In this document: in pieces, positions 33,087-40,811 of the stretch | How the letters are laid out: each line of letters opens with the position of its first letter | Position numbering within the stretch: position 1 is the first letter of the stretch | Origin: an uncultured Clostridia bacterium | Lineage (GTDB): Bacteria > Bacillota > Clostridia > Oscillospirales > Acutalibacteraceae | Direction of reading: 5' to 3' | DNA: 64,000 nucleotides | Assembly: GCA_946183365.1 (NCBI GenBank) | Contig: CAMHAH010000002.1 | Span: 124,001-188,000 of the forward strand | Notes under the pieces: generated by a model | Told to the model about the DNA's origin: nothing | Database searches by the model: none | The model's input: only the letters and a program-made list of their open reading frames with translations | Translations under genes and position numbers: made by a program

Positions 33087-34127
33087 ATGAATGCAAAAGA
33101 AAGATTCGATTCTATTGTAACTCAAATAGAACAGATGATTAGCTCGAAAGAATGCATCAAAGCCACGGAAGTCAAAGAAGCAATCGCCAAACAAAACGGA
33201 TTAGGCATCAGAGATATGAATACGGTATTTGTGTTCCTTACAGGATTATCACTGCTTGATTACATCCGAGAGCGACAGATGATGGCCGCGTATGATATCA
33301 TAGTCAATCAATCTGATTTTTGTGTAGAAAGAGCGATTATTATATCTGGTTATGATAATCAAAGTTCATTTAGTAAAAAGTTCAAAGAGACATTCGGAAT
33401 GTCCCCCGGAATCGCGTTCAAAAAGAAAGATAAGACTAAACTCGTCGGACCGCTTACGTGGGAGGCGATAACGAACGGGGAGAGAATTATGAATGAAAGA
33501 TTTGAGCAGGCAAAGCCGCAAAAAATGATATATGGGCTGCCGGAAAGCCAGTATAAAAAGCTTCAGAAAATTTTGGATCTGCAAGCGCTATATGAATTTA
33601 GCGATGAGCAGAGTAATCTTGCTTATTATATCTCAGAACAGGATCATCTTACCTTGAGGAAAGTGTTTTCTATCATGGCCGAATACCTCGATTGGGAGGG
33701 TGATCTGCTTGTACCTGATGACGATATGGAGAAGGCGAGAGAAATAACCGGCCTTACAACTAAATTCATATATGTATATGAGCATGTGACAAGAAACATC
33801 CGAGACGCTAAAGAGCTAATAAAAAACGTGGAGGCATACGGTTACGATATCTCAACCATCAGTGCAGAACTGTTGAAGTATTACTTGCGGAATACCAGCT
33901 TCAGTTTCAGCGAATTCATGCACCTTGCCGATGTCTATGGAATGAACACCAAACGGGATATATTTGACGATGATTGCAAACCTTTTGAGGTGGGCTATGA
34001 TTATGAGCCTGAAGAGCAAAATCCGAATGGTTTAGAAGAGGATGATTTTATGGCGTATTTAGATAGAGTCCGGGACGGTGAATCGCCGGAAGAAGCTCTT
34101 TATGAAGAAGATTACTCAGATTATTAG
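33087..34127 (+). CDS. AraC-type HTH protein with large unknown C-terminal domain
   Basis: A 346-residue protein. Residues ~1-110 carry an AraC-like double HTH: LSLLDYIRERQMMAAYDIIVNQSDFCVERAIIISGYDNQSSFSKKFKETFGMSPGIAFKK, ending in the typical FGxSPxxF signature. Here the AraC domain is N-terminal, the reverse of most AraC regulators. The remaining ~230 residues are helical, acidic at the end and unrecognised. A terminator follows at 34188. Target genes are unknown. Confidence 0.75.
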   Translation: MNAKERFDSIVTQIEQMISSKECIKATEVKEAIAKQNGLGIRDMNTVFVFLTGLSLLDYIRERQMMAAYDIIVNQSDFCVERAIIISGYDNQSSFSKKFKETFGMSPGIAFKKKDKTKLVGPLTWEAITNGERIMNERFEQAKPQKMIYGLPESQYKKLQKILDLQALYEFSDEQSNLAYYISEQDHLTLRKVFSIMAEYLDWEGDLLVPDDDMEKAREITGLTTKFIYVYEHVTRNIRDAKELIKNVEAYGYDISTISAELLKYYLRNTSFSFSEFMHLADVYGMNTKRDIFDDDCKPFEVGYDYEPEEQNPNGLEEDDFMAYLDRVRDGESPEEALYEEDYSDY

Positions 34128-34187
34128 TCAAGAAATATTTTTTATACTCAAATTGTCTGTTTTTGAACAGTAAAGGACAAGAAAAAC

Positions 34188-34240
34188 AACTCCGAAAGTA
34201 CTATTATTCTATCAGAATAAGGCTTTCGGAGTTTTATTTT
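34188..34240 (+). terminator. Rho-independent terminator
   Basis: AACTCCGAAAG pairs with CTTTCGGAGTT over a loop that itself contains ATTCTATCAGAAT, followed by TTATTTT. Confidence 0.8.
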
Positions 34241-34553
34241 GGATTAATCACCGTCAAATCACACAAAGAACATACTGCTTTATTGTGCAAAAGAGAGAAA
34301 ATGAAAAAGTTTGTGAAAACATGTTCATTTTAGCCGTTTTCATGTCCTTTAATAGCGGGAAGAAAGCCCACAGCAAATAAAAACACACAAAAGGAAGGAG
34401 CCGATTATTGTTGAAACAACCAAATCGGCTGCAATTATTTTGTGCAAAAGAGAGAAAGAGAAAAAGCTTTGAAAGAGTGATACTTTTATGGTGCTTTTTT
34501 TCCATATAGAACAGGGCAACAATCCCAAATACAAAAATGAAAGGAAGATCAAA
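34241..34553. repeat. A-rich non-coding region with a direct repeat
   Basis: TTGTGCAAAAGAGAGAAA occurs at 34283-34300 and again at 34440-34457, followed in both by A/G-rich AAAAAG. No gene is supported; minus-strand open frames here lack ribosome sites and have unnatural composition. Confidence 0.45.
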
Positions 34554-34847
34554 ATGAAAGAAAAAGCTGTCTTTTGCAAAACTTGCGGGAAAGGATTCAT
34601 CCTGACGGGAAAGCAAGAAGAATGGTATCGGTCTCAAGGTTGGGAAAACCCTAAGAGGTGTCAGGACTGCCGAAGGACGAGGAGAGAGAATCCGCATCGT
34701 TTCAAGTGCAGCAGATCAGCACCGACGACCGGATTCAGCTTCTATGCTGCATTGATGCAATCGGGAGTGATCATGAAGCGCAGTACTAAGCTGAACACAG
34801 ATGATTTCAGAGGCTACATGAACTATAGAAAGAATATCGTGCTTTGA
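34554..34847 (+). CDS. Small zinc-ribbon protein
   Basis: A 97-residue protein. The start at 34554 follows GAAAGGAAGATC. Residues 8-45 form a treble Cys-pair pattern (FCKTCGKGFILTGKQEEWY...RCQDCRR) like the probable zinc-ribbon family where the intervening text reads FxxTGxEQxWYxxxG. The basic C-terminal part could bind nucleic acid. Small proteins of this class are common in Firmicute genomes with unknown roles. Confidence 0.75.
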   Translation: MKEKAVFCKTCGKGFILTGKQEEWYRSQGWENPKRCQDCRRTRRENPHRFKCSRSAPTTGFSFYAALMQSGVIMKRSTKLNTDDFRGYMNYRKNIVL

Positions 34848-34992
34848 CTTGTCCCGGTTGCACATTTACTTTTTCAATTTACTAAAATCGCTCGAACAAA
34901 CTTTCTTTTCAAAGAGACTTTTATCGGACTTTCAATTTGATATACTGGTTACGAGGAGAAGAGCTATATATTTATGAAACGGAGTTGATGGT

Positions 34993-35466
34993 ATGCATTT
35001 CGGACTGATTGATTACGCTTATCTTGACAAGGCACAGAGCGACCCTTATCGACGCCGATGTATTGACGGCAGGATCACCGGGCGCGGGAACTGCGTCGGA
35101 TACTGTCAATGCGGCGAGCATCCCGGTTTTCTGACTGCCGGTCACTGCGCCACACATCACTGCGAGGAAAAAGGCTGTCACTACTTTATGCCGAAGCTCA
35201 GGCGGGAGAAAGCGTCCTGCAAACGTCCCGATAAGCAATCGGAGATTGTAATCGCTGCGATGCGGGCGATCTCTGCCTTCGAGGGAATGAAGATCATGCG
35301 CGCAGATAAGACGAATGACGGCTGGCAGCTGAAGTACATCACCATCTCCGATGCCTATCCGATCAGCAGGATTGAGCAGAGCATCTCCTCGGAGATCGGT
35401 GAAACGGTTGTGATGATTAACCTGAACTACGACTTCGAAACGGCGGCAGCGCTGTTATTCAGATAA
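34993..35466 (+). CDS. Unknown Cys/His-rich protein
   Basis: 157 residues; CGGAGTTGATGGT precedes the ATG. The N-terminal half has eight Cys and several His (RRRCIDGRITGRGNCVGYCQ, HCATHHCEEKGCHYFMPK), suggesting metal binding. The C-terminal half looks alpha/beta (IVIAAMRAISAFEGMKIMRA, VVMINLNYDFETAAALLF). I recognise no family. It is first of a run with the two tiny genes that follow. Confidence 0.65.
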   Translation: MHFGLIDYAYLDKAQSDPYRRRCIDGRITGRGNCVGYCQCGEHPGFLTAGHCATHHCEEKGCHYFMPKLRREKASCKRPDKQSEIVIAAMRAISAFEGMKIMRADKTNDGWQLKYITISDAYPISRIEQSISSEIGETVVMINLNYDFETAAALLFR

Positions 35467-35479
35467 CAGGAGGATACAG

Positions 35480-35635
35480 ATGTTTGATGATATTTTCGGC
35501 GGAATGTTTGACTTTAACGGAGACGGCCACACCGACTTTGCGGAAGAGGCGCTCGGGTTCGCTGTCATGGAAGATATGATGAGCGAGGAAGACAGCGTGG
35601 ATGATTTTGATATCGACTCGGATGACGAGTGGTAA
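35480..35635 (+). CDS. Tiny acidic protein with EF-hand-like motif (51 aa)
   Basis: AGGAGGATACAG precedes the ATG. The sequence begins MFDDIFGGMFDFNGDGHTDF and continues AEEALGFAVMEDMMSEEDS. DFNGDGHTDFAEE matches an EF-hand calcium loop (D-x-N-x-D-G-x-x-D-x-x-E). It is strongly acidic. Similar mini-proteins occur in gut Firmicutes; function unknown. Confidence 0.7.
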   Translation: MFDDIFGGMFDFNGDGHTDFAEEALGFAVMEDMMSEEDSVDDFDIDSDDEW

Positions 35636-35732
35636 TTCTGATGATTATCTGAACTATGAAGATTCCGGAGATTATCGGGAGGAGCATCGGGCTCTTGTTG
35701 ACACAGTCAGAAAAGCGATGCGCTCACAGTAA
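35622..35732 (+). CDS. Tiny overlapping protein (36 aa)
   Basis: The ATG at 35622 lies inside the end of the previous gene (14-base overlap, +1 frame), suggesting translational coupling. It encodes MTSGNSDDYLNYEDSGDYRE then EHRALVDTVRKAMRSQ. Acidic-to-basic polarity and a plausible C-terminal helix; no family known. The coding frame is convincing, but existence as a separate protein is uncertain; it could also be reached by frameshift. Confidence 0.45.
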   Translation: MTSGNSDDYLNYEDSGDYREEHRALVDTVRKAMRSQ

Positions 35733-35769
35733 AATATGCAAATTATTACATTTTTTCTGTTACTTTTGA

Positions 35770-35798
35770 TTGAACTATGGTGCATTTTGTGGTAAACT
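35770..35798 (+). promoter_or_regulatory. Probable promoter of the methylase-helicase-ATPase operon
   Basis: TTGAAC (35770-35775), a 17-base spacer and TAAACT (35793-35798), 51 bases before the methyltransferase start. A moderate match. Confidence 0.45.
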
Positions 35799-35849
35799 AT
35801 AACAGATAATAGGCTGTTTATCGGCACAAATGACAAATGGGGTGTAACT

Positions 35850-37949
35850 ATGGCTGCTATTGAAGAATATATCAGTCAGATTCAGGACGAGGAGTTACGG
35901 CGTAAGATCAGCGCAGAAGTCCGCAAGCTAAAGAATCATAAGAAGTTCGGTCTGGTCTTTGAGGAACATCTGCCGGAGTGTTCTCCGCTTTATGATGTAC
36001 CCGTCAGACGTGGATCAAAGGTGGCGCTGAGGGCTGGCAAGGTCAATGAATTCTATCGCGTCCTTCGGATCAACGGCGATATAGCCTTCTGCATCAAAAA
36101 GGGAGATAATGAACCAATAGAAATCCCGGTAGCAGACCTCGTCTCTATCGCAGAGTTCGGTGAGGCGATCTATCCCTGCCTCAAGCCGATTGATACCGTC
36201 TGTAATGCGCCGGATAGCGACCTGTGGCACACGCTGATCGAGGCGGATAACTACCATGCCCTGCAGCTGCTGCGCTATCTCTATGCCGGCAAGGTGGATT
36301 GTATCTACATCGATCCGCCCTATAACACCGGTGCTAAGGACTGGAAGTACAATAACGACTACGTAGACGGCGCAGATGAGTTCCGCCACAGCAAGTGGCT
36401 CTCTATGATGAAGAAACGTCTGGAGATTGCGCGCGACCTGCTGAATCCGAAGGACTCGGTCTTGATCGTGACCATTGACGAAAAAGAGTATCTGCATCTT
36501 GGGTGTTTGTTGGAGGAATTGTTTCCTGATGCACGAATGCAGATGATTAGCAGTATTATCAATCCAGCTGGTGTGAGTCGTGAAGGCGAATTTGCTAGGA
36601 CAAATGAATACATTTATTTTGTTTATAATGGGGATTGTCATCCAGCCCCGATGGAATTAGGAGAAGATTGGATTGGAATAATAAAGAATATTAAAAGAAA
36701 GTACGGATTAAGATGGAACACTTTATTGAGAAGCGGAACAAACGCAAGACGTTTAGATAGACCAAATCTGTTTTATCCATTATTTGTCGATGTCAATCTA
36801 AACAAGGTTGTCAAAATTGGCGCTTCTCTTCCAATAGATACTGACAGGTCGACCATTTCAGCAGATCCGGGAACAAGAGTTATTTGGCCAATACGCACTA
36901 ATGGTGAAGAAGGCAACTGGCAAATAGACCAAACCAGATTAAAGAATCTTCTTGATAAGGGCTATGTTAAACTTGGTCGAATGAATGATAGGGGCACAAT
37001 GGCCATTGACTACTTGAAGAAGGGGGAAATAACTAAGATAGAAGATGGCACATTTTCAGTTGTCGGCTATCAGGATAATGGTACCATTATAGTGGATGAT
37101 TCGAACTATTCTCCGATATTTGTTCCGGGGTGTCAGTGGAATATTCCTTCACATGACGCTACACAACAGGGGACGAAATTACTTAATGCAATAATAGATA
37201 AAAGATTTAATTTCCCCAAATCATTATATGCTGTTCATGATACCATTCGCTTCTTTGTTGCCAACAAGCCTAATGCTCTGATCGTTGACTTCTTCGCCGG
37301 TTCTGGTACGACACTTCACGCGGTCAATCTGCTGAATGCAGAGGATGGCGGCAACCGTCGCTGCATCCTGGTGACCAATAACGAGGTATCGGTTGACGAG
37401 GCGAAAACGCTGACACAACAAGGATATCATCCCGGTGATGAAGAATGGGAGAAGCTCGGTATCGCGCGTTATGTCACCTGGCCTCGGACGGTATGCTCTA
37501 TCGAAGGCCACGACGTCAACGGCAACCCGCTCAAGGGTAATTATATCGGCAGCGACCTTCCGATGGCGGAAGGCTTTAAGGCAAACGCCGCCTACTTCAA
37601 GCTGGGCTTCCTCGATAAGAACGACGTCGCCTTAGGCACGCAGTTCAAAGAAATGCTCCCGACCCTGTGGATGAAGTCGGGCGCACACGGGTCGTGTCCT
37701 ACGGTTGATGAAGAGACGCCGGATATGCTGGTGCTGCCGCAGAATCGTTTTGCTGTCTTAGTAGACGAGAGGAAGTATATGGAATTTGTCAGTGCAGTCG
37801 ACGAATACCCTGAGATCGAAACGGTATTCATCGTCACCGACTCCGAGGTCGGATACCGCGATATGATCAATGCCTTTGAAGAGAAGGACACCTATCAGCT
37901 GTATCGCGATTACTTAGATAACTTCCGCATAAATGTGGCGAGGAGGTAA
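35850..37949 (+). CDS. Type III-like (beta-class) adenine DNA methyltransferase
   Basis: A 699-residue Mod-like enzyme that would methylate adenine in a specific sequence. DPPYNTG (motif IV, residues ~155-161) comes before DFFAGSGTTLHAV (motif I, residues ~480-492), the order of beta-class and type III Mod enzymes. The stretch between them is the target-recognition domain. It is visibly more AT-rich than both flanks (about 36,485-37,255), pointing to replacement by recombination. The gene starts the four-gene operon, and res begins 2 bases after its stop. It probably marks self DNA for the helicases encoded next. Confidence 0.92.
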   Translation: MAAIEEYISQIQDEELRRKISAEVRKLKNHKKFGLVFEEHLPECSPLYDVPVRRGSKVALRAGKVNEFYRVLRINGDIAFCIKKGDNEPIEIPVADLVSIAEFGEAIYPCLKPIDTVCNAPDSDLWHTLIEADNYHALQLLRYLYAGKVDCIYIDPPYNTGAKDWKYNNDYVDGADEFRHSKWLSMMKKRLEIARDLLNPKDSVLIVTIDEKEYLHLGCLLEELFPDARMQMISSIINPAGVSREGEFARTNEYIYFVYNGDCHPAPMELGEDWIGIIKNIKRKYGLRWNTLLRSGTNARRLDRPNLFYPLFVDVNLNKVVKIGASLPIDTDRSTISADPGTRVIWPIRTNGEEGNWQIDQTRLKNLLDKGYVKLGRMNDRGTMAIDYLKKGEITKIEDGTFSVVGYQDNGTIIVDDSNYSPIFVPGCQWNIPSHDATQQGTKLLNAIIDKRFNFPKSLYAVHDTIRFFVANKPNALIVDFFAGSGTTLHAVNLLNAEDGGNRRCILVTNNEVSVDEAKTLTQQGYHPGDEEWEKLGIARYVTWPRTVCSIEGHDVNGNPLKGNYIGSDLPMAEGFKANAAYFKLGFLDKNDVALGTQFKEMLPTLWMKSGAHGSCPTVDEETPDMLVLPQNRFAVLVDERKYMEFVSAVDEYPEIETVFIVTDSEVGYRDMINAFEEKDTYQLYRDYLDNFRINVARR

Positions 37950-37951
37950 GT

Positions 37952-40771
37952 ATGAAAGTTGAATTATTCCCGTTTCAGAAGATCGCTCTCTCTAAGCTGA
38001 GAATGAGTGTTGCAACAGCTCTGGGCAACTACTGGAATACCCATACGCCTCAAATTGTTTCCTACACTGCTCCCACCGGCGCTGGTAAGACGATCATCAT
38101 GTCGGCGCTGATCGAAGCAATCTACTTTGGAGACGAAAGATATCCCGACCAGAGCAATGCAATCTTTGTATGGCTCTCCGATTCTCCGCAGCTGAATGAA
38201 CAGTCAAAGACAAAGATCGATCTGAAGGCGGACAAAATCCGTCTGGATCAGTGCGTCACCATCAGTGATGATTCCTTTGACAGAAGAGTGCTGGATGACG
38301 GCCACATTTACTTTTTAAACACGCAGAAGCTCTCAAAGAGCAGTAATCTGACCAAGCACTCTGACAGTCGGACTTATACCATCTGGGAAACACTTGCAAA
38401 TACTGTTCACGAAAAATCGGATAGGCTGTATTTCATCATAGATGAGGCCCATCGCGGCGCTCAAAAAAACACCGAGCTCGCCCGCGCGACAACCATCATG
38501 CAAAAGTTCCTCAAAGGCTCTCCTGCTGACCATTTGCCTGCAATGCCGGTTGTTATCGGTATGACGGCGACGTCAGCTCGTTTTCATCGTTTAGCCGAGG
38601 GTATCCGTTCGACGACTCATTATGTTGAGACAACACCGGATGAGGTACGTGCCTCCGGTCTGCTGAAGGATCGCATCGCCATCAAATTTCCCGGTACGGT
38701 CGGCAATGATATGGCGGTTCTACAAGCAGCTGCTGATGAATGGAAGGATAAGTGCACGCATTGGTTTCAGTATTGCTATGAGCAGCACTACGCTCATGTC
38801 AATCCGATCTTTTTGATTCAGGTTGAGAATGGCTCTGCGAATCGTATTTCTGCGACCGACTTGGATGAATGTGTCCGTATGGTTGAGGAAAGAGTAGGAG
38901 AGCGATTCATCGAAGGACAAGTTGTACACGCCTTTGGTGAAGGAACACCGACCTTGATGATGAACGGCTTGAAGGTGCCGTATGTCGCGCCGTCTGAAAT
39001 CTCAGACAATAGAAGAATCAAAATGGTCTTTTTCAAAGAAACATTATCGACTGGCTGGGATTGTCCCAGGGCTGAAACGATGATGTCTTTTCGTCGTGCA
39101 TCGGATTACACCTATATTGCGCAGCTGCTCGGAAGGATGATCCGTACGCCTACCCAACAGCATATCAATGTGGACGAAACCCTGAACGAAGTTCACCTAT
39201 TCCTCCCTCGCTTTGAAGAAGATACCGTGTTCAAGGTTGTAGAAGCATTGAAGGGCGCAGAAGGCGCAAATATTCCGACTGAAATTGAAGTGGAAGAATT
39301 AGGTACAGACGGATATGATACCCTCAGCCTGAGACCTACCTATAACACACCTGCGCGCAGTCGTATCGGCGCCAGAATCAGTAGAGAGATAGAGGCAGGA
39401 CAGATGTCTTTATTTGAGCAGCCGGTTCCTGCAGTAAACCAGCCGACTCCATCAGATTTTGGGAATACGGATGTCGGTGTACGGTCTGTCCCTTCCCAAG
39501 ATCGAGATGGAGCAACTACCGGTCCTCAAGCTGTAGAAGAAGGAGCCGCTGTAAATCAGGCTATTGAAACCGCAGTCGAACCTGCCCATACAGAAGCTGT
39601 CAATGCCGCATATAGAGATTTTGATCGTGAGGCTGTGGTGAAAGCGATCAATGACGCCGGTCTGTTGACTTATCATGTCAGAAAGGTGCGCATCACCGAT
39701 TATTTGCGGTCCATGTATGCACTTGCTCGGTTTTTAACGCACACCAGGATTGATATCGACGCAAAAGATACCATTATCAAAGAGATTACAGAAAAGATTC
39801 ATTCACATATCCAAGGTCTGATGGCTACAGGCGAGTATGAGGAACTGTCGAATCAAGTCATGCAGTTCAAGCTGAAATCACACATCTTCGATATTTTTGG
39901 AAAATCCCTGGAAGATTACGGTGCTCAGGACTTGTATTCTACAACTGATACGGATATCGACAGGCAATTTCGTCTGGCAGAAACGCGCCTGGGTAATGAG
40001 GGTATCGGAAACGCATATTGCAGTAGATATTATGACGAGAAAGATATGATTGATAACAAAATTGATGTTATCATTTTTGTTGCCAATGAAGAATGTATGG
40101 CTGACTTGTACGAATACGCCAAACTCAAATTCCATGCCCTGAATGACGTCAATCGACGCAAGACAGTATCTCTTCCTGCGCGCTTCAAGAAAAAGTATGA
40201 TGATATCGTGTCTGACGGCGATATTGTCAGTAAACATAATTTCAGCTTGCCGGAGACCATCCGTGTGCCCCATGAACAGGAAGGAAAGGTTTACTCAAAT
40301 CATCTGTTCGTTGACGATTCCGGAACAGCTGTCATCAACTTGAACAGATGGGAAGAAATGACAATCGCAGAAGAGGAGCAGCAGGAGGACTTCGTCTGCT
40401 GGCTGCGCAATCCCGCAAGAGGCTCATGGTCACTGTGTATTCCCTATGAGCTCGATGGCGAAAAGAAGCCGACATACCCTGATTTCTTGATTATCCACTG
40501 CGAGGGCGCAGAGTATGTCGTCGATGTATTAGAGCCGCATGATCCTACCAGAATCGATAATTTAGGGAAAGCCAAGGGTTTGGCGGAATATGCAAGGCAG
40601 AATCCCGGTGTGGGCAGAATCCAACTCATCAGAATGAAACGTGATGCTTTAGGAAAAGAAAGACCATATCGTTTGGATTTGTCAAAAAGTCTTGTGCGCG
40701 ACAAAGTTGCACATTGTGCAAGTAACGAAGAATTAAATCACATTTTCGATAGCGACGGTTTCTTTATTTGA
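37952..40771 (+). CDS. Type III Res-like DEAD/DEAH helicase with C-terminal nuclease-like domain
   Basis: A 939-residue protein. It has Walker A YTAPTGAGKT (~residue 38), a DEAH box (FIIDEAHRGAQK), TATSARFH, and late helicase motifs (LSTGWDCPRAETM; YIAQLLGRMIRTP). The C-terminus has a PD-(D/E)xK-like layout (TYPDFLIIHCEGAEYVVDVLEPH), but His stands where the catalytic Lys of Res normally is, so cleavage is uncertain. Residues ~480-550 are a low-complexity insert. GAGGAGG inside the end of mod is its ribosome site. It is the restriction partner of the methylase or a translocase. Confidence 0.9.
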   Translation: MKVELFPFQKIALSKLRMSVATALGNYWNTHTPQIVSYTAPTGAGKTIIMSALIEAIYFGDERYPDQSNAIFVWLSDSPQLNEQSKTKIDLKADKIRLDQCVTISDDSFDRRVLDDGHIYFLNTQKLSKSSNLTKHSDSRTYTIWETLANTVHEKSDRLYFIIDEAHRGAQKNTELARATTIMQKFLKGSPADHLPAMPVVIGMTATSARFHRLAEGIRSTTHYVETTPDEVRASGLLKDRIAIKFPGTVGNDMAVLQAAADEWKDKCTHWFQYCYEQHYAHVNPIFLIQVENGSANRISATDLDECVRMVEERVGERFIEGQVVHAFGEGTPTLMMNGLKVPYVAPSEISDNRRIKMVFFKETLSTGWDCPRAETMMSFRRASDYTYIAQLLGRMIRTPTQQHINVDETLNEVHLFLPRFEEDTVFKVVEALKGAEGANIPTEIEVEELGTDGYDTLSLRPTYNTPARSRIGARISREIEAGQMSLFEQPVPAVNQPTPSDFGNTDVGVRSVPSQDRDGATTGPQAVEEGAAVNQAIETAVEPAHTEAVNAAYRDFDREAVVKAINDAGLLTYHVRKVRITDYLRSMYALARFLTHTRIDIDAKDTIIKEITEKIHSHIQGLMATGEYEELSNQVMQFKLKSHIFDIFGKSLEDYGAQDLYSTTDTDIDRQFRLAETRLGNEGIGNAYCSRYYDEKDMIDNKIDVIIFVANEECMADLYEYAKLKFHALNDVNRRKTVSLPARFKKKYDDIVSDGDIVSKHNFSLPETIRVPHEQEGKVYSNHLFVDDSGTAVINLNRWEEMTIAEEEQQEDFVCWLRNPARGSWSLCIPYELDGEKKPTYPDFLIIHCEGAEYVVDVLEPHDPTRIDNLGKAKGLAEYARQNPGVGRIQLIRMKRDALGKERPYRLDLSKSLVRDKVAHCASNEELNHIFDSDGFFI

Positions 40772-40811
40772 GTATAGACTTTGGCAACTATTTCAGTAAG
40801 GGGAAAAGCAG

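Noticed and set aside
34254..34697. 147-codon Phe/Leu/Ser-rich minus-strand frame
   Set aside because: Low-complexity translation of A-rich DNA, overlaps the zinc-ribbon gene, no ribosome site.
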